Shown here: piece after piece, positions 37,101 through 41,318 of the stretch
Position numbering within the stretch: position 1 is the stretch's first letter
Layout of the letters: each line of letters opens with the position of its first letter
Source: Thomasclavelia sp047249845
GTDB taxonomy: Bacteria; Bacillota_I; Bacilli_A; Erysipelotrichales; Coprobacillaceae
NCBI RefSeq assembly: GCF_047249845.1
Contig: NZ_JBKTWO010000001.1
Location: 62,001 to 126,000, forward strand
Length of the DNA: 64,000 nt
Reading direction: 5' to 3'
Position numbers and translations under genes: made by a program
Notes under the pieces: model-generated
The model's database searches: none
What the model was told of the DNA's origin: nothing
Seen by the model: the letters and a program-made list of their open reading frames with translations, nothing else

Positions 37101-38912
37101 ACTAATATCAATGGACCAGTGTTAATTATTAAAGCTAATAATGTTTTGAATCTAGTTACAAATATTGATGCATTAAAAATAGATGCCAGTGTAGTTAAAT
37201 TGAATAATCTTAAAGGTTTAACAGTTAGTGGAAATACTAGTAATAGTACATTTGTTGTTAATGGTAAAGTTAATGCAAATAACTTTATTGCCAATTCATT
37301 ATTAGATCTTAAATCGGGAAGTCTTAGTGGAAATTTAGTGGCTAATACACTTAAATTAGTTTGTGGTTCAGTTGATTTAAAAGCAAAAATTCACAAACTT
37401 GATGCTATTATTAGTGGTAAGTTTAAAATAGTTAATCAAGGAAGTTTACAGATTGATCGCATGCAGGCTAGTAATATTGATTTAACAAATTTTGGTGATG
37501 TTAATAGTGCAAAACAGGCAATTGCTGGAGATGGTATGGTTTTTGATATTCAAGGACAGGCAGTTTTAAATACTAGTGTTAATAGAATAGCTGGTCAAGC
37601 TAGTACTGGAATTGAAATCAATAATAGTAAAAATTTAAAAATAGATACTATTGAAAGTAAAGATGGTGTTACTAGTGGTGGAGATTTAAAATTAGTAATT
37701 AATGGGGATTTAGATGTTAATAGAAAGCTGCAAGGTAATAATCTTCTTGATGTAACAGCTAATTCATTAAATATTCCAGCTGCTCTTTTGGCTAATACAA
37801 TTATCTTAACTGGTAAAGAAAAAGCTATTATTAATGGTGAAATTATAAGTAATGATTTTACTTTGAATGGTGCTAATGAAAATGATTTGATCATTAGTGA
37901 TACGATGGGAAATGTTACTGTAAAAATGCCAGATAATAATAGTAATACAAATATTATTATCAATAGTCTATCAAAATTATTTAGTTACCAAGGTGGATTA
38001 GGTAATGATATTGTTAAAGTACTAGTTAATCAAATAACAGGAAAAATGTCATTTGCTAGTCAAGGTGGTAAGGATAGTGTTGCAATTGATTTAGCTAATG
38101 CTAAAGGAAAAGCAGCAATTGATATTAATTCATTTCATGATGTTATGATGATGTTAGGCAGTAAAAATGATAATTATCGTTTTGATCGAAAAATGATGAG
38201 TGTTTCTAATGAACAGTTTGAAGGAAAAGTTCAAGCTAATAAAATTAGTAATTATAAAGTTATTGATCAGGGTGGTAAAAATGAATTTATCTTTGTTGAT
38301 ACTTTTGCTAAAACGACTATCAATTCTGGAAATGGCAATGATACTTTTAAAATAGGTGTTATTGTTAAAAATAGTGATAATGCAACTGATACAACAGAAG
38401 GTTATCTAAGTTATGGTAATAGTCATAAATTAGTGATCGATGCTGGTAATGGTAATAATTCTTTTAGAATTTATAGTTCTAAAAAAGGTTTAGAGATTAT
38501 TTCTGGTAATGGAAATGATACTTATGAGTTAAAAACATTTATTAAAGAAGATGGATATAAAACTTATCAAAACGGAAAGATTAAGATAACTGATCGTGGT
38601 GGTAAGAATGTAATTAGCATAATCAAAGCATCAATGTTTAACAAATATGATATTGATGATAGTAGCGTTTTAGGAGATGGTTTTGATTTAGAGTTTACTG
38701 GTATTGATAAAGTGAATGTTAAATCATTTAAACCAGCCGATGGGGCAACTAAAGCATCTAGTTTAGCTGTTGATATGCAATATAGCATTATTATGCTGGT
38801 TCAAAATTATAGTTTATATCTAATCGTTTTTGGTTTAATGGTTTTAGCATTAGCAATTTTCATTATAAAAAAAAGATCTATAGTAATAAAAAAAGATAAA
38901 ATCAGGTGCTAA
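19107..38912 (+). CDS. Giant 6,601-residue secreted repeat protein, LktA/filamentous-adhesin-like, membrane-anchored
   Basis: One uninterrupted frame of 19.8 kb. The start is a Sec signal peptide (KKK, then AFALLLTLVIT; likely cut after Ala24). Residues ~140-148 hold an RTX-like GSGDDFVNY. Residues ~600-3990 are short beta-rich repeats of the type ...GAAVSVITIGNKVNAIVNG...TIKIHALAD, alternating glycine/alanine-rich and valine/isoleucine strands, as in beta-helical adhesins and LktA-family proteins. About 3994-4053 is an amphipathic, Trp-containing helical insert; 4350-4420 is an acidic DEEGN/DEDGN linker. About 4420-6200 is a second repeat type (DNIYITND..KDLLIENM). RTX-like GGLGNDIVK and SGNGNDTFK lie at ~6296-6470. 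The end is one membrane helix (~6569-6588) and a basic tail, with no LPxTG. AAAGGAGG precedes the ATG. Function is inferred: surface adhesin or matrix protein. Confidence 0.93.
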   Translation: MKKKIVAFALLLTLVITNMSCIWANEDYKYQLSYIQNEQNQILDFITLEDAVAEIQQLNNASGLKLKVTDASEVIVLSKIIQELTLDLPEKVSLQISDCSKIILENKIDADLTINQSTLVTSNEDDKINIVKGSKNFHLDTGSGDDFVNYLNDGIIDDNIDVLNDAYFNNVETIKLNNVSQINSDAVFSNDENNLYITTSKACYLLEQKAYSFNGNSSKTLVWKSNISGYGQELTFNLNNDNSKFELNQINPQMTVKKAILVLKDSSDSLKVAKNELYFNNVLLKLADISNVEISARTISIANVEVADDEGYLKLIDKINGLMFKVNFDRDRQMQINGNIVKVAIDSVINNLDKIKIAGNNLHLHVINTTVALDVDYFGSPGLFCYQESNGINQNRNYVIDGRIVNLLNCDNISIITDKTKDYHLRVDISKGIIDIDGNNLIIKDNEGQIIETVILNDDFNLVINGNDLDSNWILTVNTLLNGKIKIIGNGGNDVLDIKKLQADKIKLEFDVEEINANFDQDTSLTAQELIINGTAKKFNANFARFEISGAFKVIMDHHLSLDNLAGYGLGIDLSSQLKLTNGMIKANDIDIALNNKIEIVDQEVKSMINVNIVNAVELFMDNMKLIATIGAVKLKSDSEVIIDLKTGNGSSNLSVITLVLNSQAINQLNDCEIDSALDVVISADNIFTGKLISDGEYQATGSSEASSGAYVVISAINLKASSEIGANIRSKGNVAITSNVTNHADFSTKVKIGDGNIDFEGLKNSLNDILDFVDDKISNSKILDLVRNTLIDILSIISSIDSSSSDLNMQLLGQLVGSGVINYMNIINQANLTGNLKIVGNIQILANRDDIITIVADGSAIKETGYFQKTPGAGVALTLNIILVDQKASLNSVKTLADTLTISSLANSKYDINVKGGYVKEGFGSGGAINGNFITIDNQAIICKDSNLVLEQDVVVKAKEDTAITIISDANGDGGSFGSAIGLLVYLDNVKSIIENNITFNKVSNLNIEAVSNAMIKNDIMAGGNGGTSKAPAFGVNVLVSRVEVLLDSGDVINAKDINIYGEAVKTLTSNLTSNLLAGTPGLGSSVGINIISGKVDAKLLRSVNIDNLNISTKYNTRSDLVVIASPDGEINQEDDLSIKDFAPSKIYDNVRKSISNSIDNITTSIKDFNLLDNLFKVEYDTTEGEVAKASTVVGNVVIGEANAIIGENVKVNAKGNVDVLAKAAVNLYCLAYSNVEGQDGKSGGAAAVAGIIVKYANNALVNGDIVAANLTVKSVTDEVEKIIDLDSSKIATNDTNTYILSTVSGTGGANSSKSGSVVVAYISQNYQAKVTGNVDLSGAFEVISSVHEKILTSALASPDVEFGVKIGWKAKSKGTGIGVSVNFVDTQVKAIVGDENKKVTIKADRIKVLADYATDTTVVVEIGETNSMASNKSTMDGAVAVNLIEPVINAKINNVNLDITNDLDVNANYTGSTNTKIAAQASAGSKSNGGTVSYLLIRSDLEASVNADGKVGKTASILSNADIFNDLYAEATAEGALIGKYTQVLNIDFKAELKAQFKGKTTPLSSLASKIAGKFGGTGGTSLSTGLLASKDVTTPDTKDQSGGEKQKGNQVSISAALSMMMLENTVKAFATGGLTVGKLNVTALNNSNYHIVSVGNAKANKTAVSLGVAVVFSENNTTAYIGDVTSNGTIDVNATNRVNYDDKYLNDLTISVYNKAKAKSDIGGEDSGSLTLAGAGVYLEVNDRTAAYISNGAKVIAQDKISLNAQEFSKYAIRALAYSTSNETKGNGIGLGFAMLNINSALESYIDQNAYVKASDLDILSNKYDVDSNKFKFEIEFPDLDLGNLTDLDSEIIDKLKEQLLQATAFLSMHNYYVDVLGGSTDSKGSFNASGAAGVILFKDKLRSYISDNAIIELIGKLNINANCDTSLMMITGALATTETTAVGLNCIMVENENIVEAFIGKNCNINARSLNISAKDDKEALMVGVAAGKSEKATIGGAVNVILSNNQVNAYVDEHSKLFIVEDLTILAENLFESDNIMLNGFIGGKFGMAASVSFIDFTGNTYAGIKDGVVVAGFNKLDSFAGSLSVKAVAKEDIMTVIFGGGYSSSAAVEGTVAYKNINSTIKAIIGDNCDIKVKQLNLDADSNTRMLGILGGITVSKGGAVGGASDSNNYKKHIYSKIGASRINTKYNLSVSSNSTDYVLSIVIGVGGSKTVALNGSIPVTIIENEIEASLDGDDEEITVGEDLLINTLHNLTLVEYAGSLNASKVAVGAAVTTITVTGSLKAYLNGRNINAKSVSVKAIKEDDYNVGSISGGAASSVAAEGAVLTLLVNSEVLAIIGKDSQLNLAGDLSVLASNKITNISCTGALSAAGSVGVGASVVTLTLSSQASCIIDENVIVKGSENVVIVSDVDYQFDIYVVGFAASGSVAVGANVITIVFDSVVNAKINKNSNISGDGSLLIMARENQHLDAKLGGIAGAGAVGINASAITMVVSSNDNIEIGDNTIINLSGNKNASYDGIIATGIKISAFANQEYYTYLAVASGSGTVAVNANAVVLILKNKVGINSGAMSSLTTSKDVNINVENNTDLKAYIGALAISGTVAVVPGVLYVNSTKSGKINLLSDINGADVNINSFDSSNFEGILVGAGGSIVAVNGIALVLMIDDTVASNVNGGTINAVNVDVQAANKVKNRILTGTFNAGGVAVGLQTIVIMMNSSIDAAVNHVNANSLVVKAAGIEDFDNIAAIGGSAGGVAVAGSALVIILNNIVSAKINAQANVKANTIIVEADDDIIIGANAGSAGVGAIGAGAAVNVLLIKNTINAQVGHDALLTGINGNYATSIKVLTKVTRDIKAITASAAVGGVGISGNVLVLSIGSVVDSQMNEALKINNQNQIVEIQNAINKIDLSNAQNVAGGDLEVDLGQAVNAAKVSDSNSAIVEQGAYLKANDVEIIADDKTTLTVLTGAATAGLVASVGAAVSVITIGNKVNAIVNGNIDATNTIKIHALADEHSYDITSVAGSGSIFVSLGANVGIVNISTIINAAAGNMASFKNFEMLDIKANYQSKNSELIKLNVGSIRAGGLMAAGTTVVTLNFTAALKAMIGDGKTNTVLIDAVNGTINASSKLINSAVINGIASNGGIISGDAIVLLVNAKGSSTVYVGGNSCQIKTINAINNVQQPVTISLRTDNYGAYQGGMMVVNVTSQSNINNFVYGNIKASQDINLKTYYNTDDNNNQSAKMTISTKTGSGSLVGVAGAIPTIKESSNINNTIIGNIEANNVSSIIRARLDIYLTMSGASAGLVSGAVKTITVTTDANISNNIGDKSLLKVTNLTLNNIIRTYQDIEITGVSITGIGVNTTIVDAKITPTISINVGNGASIFAKDKIELYNWYNVQPLFISDNLSSLTNTGIKVITSSNGGSLIGGDGTKTYLNHNSKIYTHINANGVVYAGNAVKIASYGAFDANCEYNSATLSLISIGANLVTVDVSGIILNEVHENAQIISHAIVIFAINCGDIKVTTIQSSAGIAGGNGNEIDVTGTFNIKNQFDSSGKLMTLDKESLQSWLTNNNISNFIINQNFTDATVDAGAIAIYALGYLKIQGTVEGKSLSGVNVGVSNIDYSTTINVSNIFKDKSEINSYRSLSIQAFYSGDITLTAKTSSGNLIGIDSTKTKFRETTNILNQFENNVVIKGQTVAIQAVRALNSANITNDCNQAGIIGSGKSELDITFAGDAKNNFGTNVTIQTTGDLAIEATINIEGIKVLNYGGCPISLISGDTTKSTLTINSGAYVTFGNNLVINSDGDVAIIANIGNVTAHVETVIPDKYSAVTANYATTTINVYTNGKIDLANQANIQASGDLTLRVIITKLDLYAKAYSKVYAAGSYSHAKSYINLKNILLAINGSNATLKAGKTLEIQVLTSDDLSCHTYAFAEIGGGVTGKVYATSNVNIRIDSNITLTGNGDYTGKDVSIYAQTPTQDDKIQNQEAHCEAKTVVNYVHQTIKKVLRVVETVTEKICGWLPWPLNKLVKWIVKTVVKFIEVVVDVVVEVILGSDVKKDTDGYFDDYNSSKIIIDGTINYGMSAGLTIVVDANGNVQAPTGTKWHREGNKIIIDSFGSLGIGSCKIVSATGTLHGAMTIVRNSLLSDIKITNNSSYDLYIGTLDLSNNSAEDADYIIQCMDNLYDSNGNIIRSSNYKITETYKNSQNIDELKATITSTDSKANVYLTGDLYLPGFMLVMDIAGSCYTTGKSELFIGNLKINKLINLGTKDNYFLVYFGGGDFNSTFEMSVVEAYLRIVLEEVVDGNLADYQNKQLVLEINKLVAAGNLSLSLADGIITTNKATINTNVTLEPIYEKQIKAKYTVDEEGNILYEYVLDANGNKIIAKDEEGNELYVVDEDGNIYYQYEIVTEEVEVIIDYREVISSSTSDITTMSVVSNLNIKGNIVVNSFDLKAGNTNLIFMEGSLNSNDGVNIIIGGVINTTKTSGVDITTDKLTIINTGNNVINKLFMSVDEIEIRGFDSIDIINNKDLSGLVNGVTAKITAKAVNLQNSSIDYLIVNATDKVSVNGTIKNVSIDTLKDIILVTDVDLVVNHIYTAGNLDLEVNGKLTAKSDVTNVKAINITIQANMIGNTDNFLVIDIDGTADLISGKDVYLEILSDLIIKKITAKDTVFLKGTGNISQIDNGKIIGKNLVIDITGDLGTALQVISLDIETIDLTSSNAYFSNALENDLQVIKMNVNDVICLMAGNLTGINEISGNYLIAKISGNFGKIEKVIKTNVDKIKLNVSGSIYLNNNLTKDLIIESIIARNEIIMASGNIQVSDDRQNNIEAKRLEMNVAGSIASSLAPIKMLVEKIKITVQDDIYLVNDLTKDLTIESIIAGNDVVMTIGNAAIGSLAANGNVDLNVSGNIIASSDEVNIVANRLQIIISGDVAEFDEVLKTSVNTLLIIAGDSIYITNDSEKDLLIENMTSNQEIGLITGNLTVMNLVTDDLEIRAKTMAVAYLEAAVAKLTAAGDITGLNDQTNIKTAKLVADVEGDFGKQDHFINTDIDTLVIEADKNIYLNQNIKRDLLVEKAEALNGWIDINSGEIKILDLYSRNLGITSNESLVLGSLTIFDQVILEITGDVSALDNEDYSLAANRVDARVGGDFGTGEMPVRFQINELSIIAGDNIYITNDLEKDLLIENMTSNQEIRLITGNLTVMNLVTDDLEIRAKTMAVAYLEAAVAKLTAAGDITGLNDQTNIKTAKLVADVEGDFGKQDHFINTDIDTLVIEADKNIYLNQNIKRDLLVEKAEALNGWIDINSGEIKILDLYSRNLGITSNESLVLGSLTIFDQVILEITGDVSALDNEDYSLAANRVDARVGGDFGTGEMPVRFQINELSIIAGDNIYITNDLEKDLLIENMTSNQIIDLIIGKATINYLATNNLNLISNDLIIKEMQINELAKLDVDGDIGVITGNDHNFSAKRLELTLSGNLGSEDVPVLASISEMNVIAGDNIYLSNDDGLDLLVEKMSSNQLIVLITGNVEIVNLETTDLILSANNLILDQIIVKETVRMQLSGNLTVRQELDSKNILGDKFNIIANRLEISSSGNIAEIDLPLYGAVKIMNITAGDNVYLTNDVTLDLLIENLASNEIMAVVMGNVEITSLTTKQLDLVSKEMLLTKIIAELAKMEINGNLIVNTVDDANLTADILDLTVSENIGEQDNVVNSAVKVMQVIANKEICLSNDKNLDLLIKEIISNELIQLVVGNVEIYNLQTANLLLDGNDLILTKMVGNKQIVLNLSGNLEVNNSNTNNLSTKSLKADIAGNIASDKTPLKMDVEELTLAAANAYINNDQATDITINKWLVGQDSKFNFKNATINYLKTGNSLKLTGDKLKARDIIAGNEAKIGGNILNIANIKAGSVDIQGADSKIDTIVAAMNIKINSPVLELNKVSGNDLFVYTGSNLIIESSLTSETITAQSLKQTNIGNLLINIINTNGIIELNNHGDVSGQNGVTNINGPVLIIKANNVLNLVTNIDALKIDASVVKLNNLKGLTVSGNTSNSTFVVNGKVNANNFIANSLLDLKSGSLSGNLVANTLKLVCGSVDLKAKIHKLDAIISGKFKIVNQGSLQIDRMQASNIDLTNFGDVNSAKQAIAGDGMVFDIQGQAVLNTSVNRIAGQASTGIEINNSKNLKIDTIESKDGVTSGGDLKLVINGDLDVNRKLQGNNLLDVTANSLNIPAALLANTIILTGKEKAIINGEIISNDFTLNGANENDLIISDTMGNVTVKMPDNNSNTNIIINSLSKLFSYQGGLGNDIVKVLVNQITGKMSFASQGGKDSVAIDLANAKGKAAIDINSFHDVMMMLGSKNDNYRFDRKMMSVSNEQFEGKVQANKISNYKVIDQGGKNEFIFVDTFAKTTINSGNGNDTFKIGVIVKNSDNATDTTEGYLSYGNSHKLVIDAGNGNNSFRIYSSKKGLEIISGNGNDTYELKTFIKEDGYKTYQNGKIKITDRGGKNVISIIKASMFNKYDIDDSSVLGDGFDLEFTGIDKVNVKSFKPADGATKASSLAVDMQYSIIMLVQNYSLYLIVFGLMVLALAIFIIKKRSIVIKKDKIRC
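33954..35261 (+). repeat. 654-bp tandem duplication inside the giant gene (two copies)
   Basis: Copy 1 is 33954-34607 and copy 2 is 34608-35261; a third partial start runs to about 35330. By eye there are four base differences, all in the first ~85 bp; the rest is identical. The unit is 218 residues, in frame, and itself holds two ~109-residue sub-repeats. Confidence 0.95.
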
Positions 38913-38928
38913 TATTGCACCTGATTTT
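38898..38928 (+). terminator. Intrinsic terminator overlapping the giant gene's stop codon
   Basis: AAAATCAGGTGC pairs perfectly with GCACCTGATTTT (12 bp, 7-nt loop containing the TAA). The left arm encodes the last residues (KIRC). Confidence 0.85.
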
Positions 38929-38947
38929 ACAATTTTGTAATAACAAT

Positions 38948-39010
38948 ACATTAATAGTATCATTTATCGACGTAAAATGCATAGATTTTAATTTAATTGA
39001 ATGATATAAT
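38948..39010 (+). promoter_or_regulatory. Promoter of the response regulator gene with direct repeats (candidate autoregulation)
   Basis: ACATTAATAG (38948, degenerate) and ACGTAAAATG (38970) start 22 bp apart. Extended -10 TGA-TATAAT (39002-39010) places TATAAT 35 bp after the second repeat, the same spacing as at the giant gene. Confidence 0.55.
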
Positions 39011-39045
39011 TTTTTATTAGAAGTGTTCTATAAGGAGGGAAAAAA

Positions 39046-39768
39046 GTGCGTATTGCAGTGTTAGAAGATGATAAAAATGAATTAGCTGAACTGCTATTAG
39101 CTTTAAAGGAGGGCTGGAATCCAATTGGGGCAGTGGAGTGCTATAACTCTGGTGAACAATTACTTTTAAGTGCAATAGCTAATAACTTTGATATTGCTTT
39201 TTTAGATATATACATGAAGAATGAAAGTGGTATAGATATTGCTAAAAAACTACTTGAGATATCCCCAAATGCAGAGATTGTATTTACTACTACAAGTTTA
39301 GATCACGCCATTAAGGCATTTGAATTAAATGCACTTCATTATTTGGTAAAACCAGTCACAAAAGAAATGATAAAAGATCTTTTACAACGATATAATGCTA
39401 AAATAAAAAAGAAAAGACCGGTTATTTTAGTTAAAGTAGGGCGTAATCATCAATTGCTGTTTTTAGATCAGATTACATATCTTCAAAGTAACAACCATAT
39501 GACAATTATTAATTTATTAGGTTCAAAAAGTATTTCTGTTTATTCAAAAATAAGTGACTTGGAAAAAGAATTAGACGAATGTTTTGTTAGGATACAAAGA
39601 GGGATAATTGTTAATATGAGTTTTATAGACAGAATGGATAGTAAAGAGTGTGTACTTCAAAATGGGGAGAAAATAATGCTGAGCCGTAAGGAAAAAAGGA
39701 TAATTCGGAAAATTTATGAAAATTATATTTTTAAATGTTTAGAGCAGCAGGAAAATAAATATGATTGA
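39046..39768 (+). CDS. LytTR-family response regulator
   Basis: 240 residues from a GTG start with AAGGAGGG upstream. The receiver domain shows the acidic pocket Glu7-Asp8-Asp9, the phospho-acceptor Asp54 (AFLDIYMKNESG) and the conserved lysine in HYLVKPVT. The LytTR DNA-binding domain follows at about 130-235 (ITYLQSNNHMTIINL, then CFVRIQRGIIVNMSFIDRM). LytTR regulators bind pairs of direct ~9-10-bp repeats about 21-22 bp apart. Such repeats precede this gene, the giant gene and the TPR gene. Its 3' end overlaps the kinase gene by 8 bp. Family members (AgrA, VirR, ComE) control virulence, biofilm and peptide systems. Confidence 0.95.
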   Translation: MRIAVLEDDKNELAELLLALKEGWNPIGAVECYNSGEQLLLSAIANNFDIAFLDIYMKNESGIDIAKKLLEISPNAEIVFTTTSLDHAIKAFELNALHYLVKPVTKEMIKDLLQRYNAKIKKKRPVILVKVGRNHQLLFLDQITYLQSNNHMTIINLLGSKSISVYSKISDLEKELDECFVRIQRGIIVNMSFIDRMDSKECVLQNGEKIMLSRKEKRIIRKIYENYIFKCLEQQENKYD

Positions 39769-41128
39769 TTTTTTGAGAAATAGTGGAGGCTTTTTTATTC
39801 AATTATTTCCATGTATATTGCTCTTTTTGGTATCTTTAAATGAAGATGATTTACGTTTTTGTCGAAAGCGAATAATATTATTTTTCTTATTTATAAATAT
39901 TATATTATCACTTTTATTTCCTTATATAATGCAGTATATAGTTAAATTAAATATTACACCTGAACTGTTTGGTAATTTTTATATGTTATTTGTGGTAGTA
40001 ATCATGCTTATTTTATTTCAATTTGTTTCTAATGAAGCATTGATTAAGAAATTATTAATAATATGTTTTATTTTGTTTTATGCAACTATTCAATATTTTG
40101 TAGCTAATTGTTTAATTACTATTGTTTCAAACAATGCTAATTTAATGGTAAGTGAAGTGTATGGTCCGTTTGCATTTTGGGTTTTCTTTTTGGAAACAAT
40201 AATAATGTTACCGTTTTCGTATTTGCTTATGGTAAAGATTGTTAGACCCCACTTAGCCGAATCATCGATATTTGATTTGAAACGGGAATTCAAATTTATA
40301 ATTATTGTCACATTATTTTATTTTGGATTATTAATAATTATTATGAGTATTTTATATAATGGTCCTTGGGGCAATAATATTGCTATTTTAATTACTGTTT
40401 CGTTTTTAATCTGTATTTGTGCGCTATCATTGAATTTATGGGTGTTATTCTATGAAATGCGTAGGATTCGTGAGGAAAGTATGATTAAAAGTCAAATGAT
40501 GATTCAAGAAATTCAGTATCAAAAAATTAATAAAGAAATTGAAAATGCCAAACGAACTCGACATGATATACGTCATCATATGAGAACATTACAAACTCTT
40601 ATTGAAAAAGGAGATAGTGATATGGCATTGGGCTATATTTATAAGATTACTAAGAATACTCAAAGTTTTGATGAACAAGAATATTGTGAAAATTTTACAA
40701 TTAATACAGTACTTTGCTATTATATTAATTGGGCGAAAAGTGAAAATATTGTATGTAATGTAATTGCAAAGTGTGGAGATGTTCCTATTGATGCGCCAGA
40801 CTTGACTATCTTGTTAGGGAACTGTTTTGAAAATGCTATTTTATCATGTCGTGAAGTTGAGAATAAGAAATTAATTTTAAAAATTGGAGTTGTTGGTACT
40901 ACTTTTGCGGTTGAATTAACAAATTCATGTAAGGAGGTTCATTTAATTGGCTCAAGACAGAATGATAATGATTTTTTACCAATTAACTCTTTTACTTCGT
41001 TACGTTCAAGTGGTTATGGATTAAAAAGTATTGAAAATACAGTTTATAAGTACGATGGAACTGTAAGGTGTCGTTATGATAAAATCAAGCATGAATTTAC
41101 TACTAGAATCATATTGAATTTTAAATAA
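39761..41128 (+). CDS. AgrC-like GHKL sensor histidine kinase
   Basis: 455 residues. About seven hydrophobic segments occupy residues 10-240, a polytopic sensor like AgrC/ComD. The phospho-acceptor is His268 in RTRHDIRHHMRTL. The ATPase domain has an N box NCFENAIL (Asn354 onward) and a glycine box GYGLKSIENTVYKYDG. Phosphorylation of the upstream LytTR regulator is the obvious partner reaction, given the 8-bp overlap. AgrC-type kinases usually sense a peptide, but no agrB/agrD-like genes lie in the window, so the ligand is unknown. No clear terminator follows before the pyrH promoter. Confidence 0.93.
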   Translation: MIDFLRNSGGFFIQLFPCILLFLVSLNEDDLRFCRKRIILFFLFINIILSLLFPYIMQYIVKLNITPELFGNFYMLFVVVIMLILFQFVSNEALIKKLLIICFILFYATIQYFVANCLITIVSNNANLMVSEVYGPFAFWVFFLETIIMLPFSYLLMVKIVRPHLAESSIFDLKREFKFIIIVTLFYFGLLIIIMSILYNGPWGNNIAILITVSFLICICALSLNLWVLFYEMRRIREESMIKSQMMIQEIQYQKINKEIENAKRTRHDIRHHMRTLQTLIEKGDSDMALGYIYKITKNTQSFDEQEYCENFTINTVLCYYINWAKSENIVCNVIAKCGDVPIDAPDLTILLGNCFENAILSCREVENKKLILKIGVVGTTFAVELTNSCKEVHLIGSRQNDNDFLPINSFTSLRSSGYGLKSIENTVYKYDGTVRCRYDKIKHEFTTRIILNFK

Positions 41129-41202
41129 AAAGATAAAAATTTTAAAGATGAAATTTTAGTTTTAATAAATTAAAATGAATTTATCATAACTATTAATGTA
41201 CC

Positions 41203-41231
41203 TTGACTAAAGGAAGAAAATATGATAAATT
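41203..41231 (+). promoter_or_regulatory. pyrH promoter
   Basis: TTGACT (41203-41208), 17-bp spacer, extended -10 TGA-TAAATT (41223-41231). It gives an ~80-nt leader. Confidence 0.65.
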
Positions 41232-41318
41232 TTTTAGAGAAAAAGTAATCTTTATTGTTGATGATAAATGCACAAATATGCATAAATTTTGTTGAGAAAA
41301 TATAAAAAGGAGATTAAT

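Noticed and set aside
38700..38912. Sortase LPxTG-type anchor at the end of the giant protein
   Set aside because: The membrane helix and basic tail are present, but no LPxTG or close variant precedes them.
41219..41247. Tiny frame before pyrH with an AGGAAG-like site (eight codons)
   Set aside because: It coincides with the -10 region of the pyrH promoter, so it would not be transcribed as a leader peptide.
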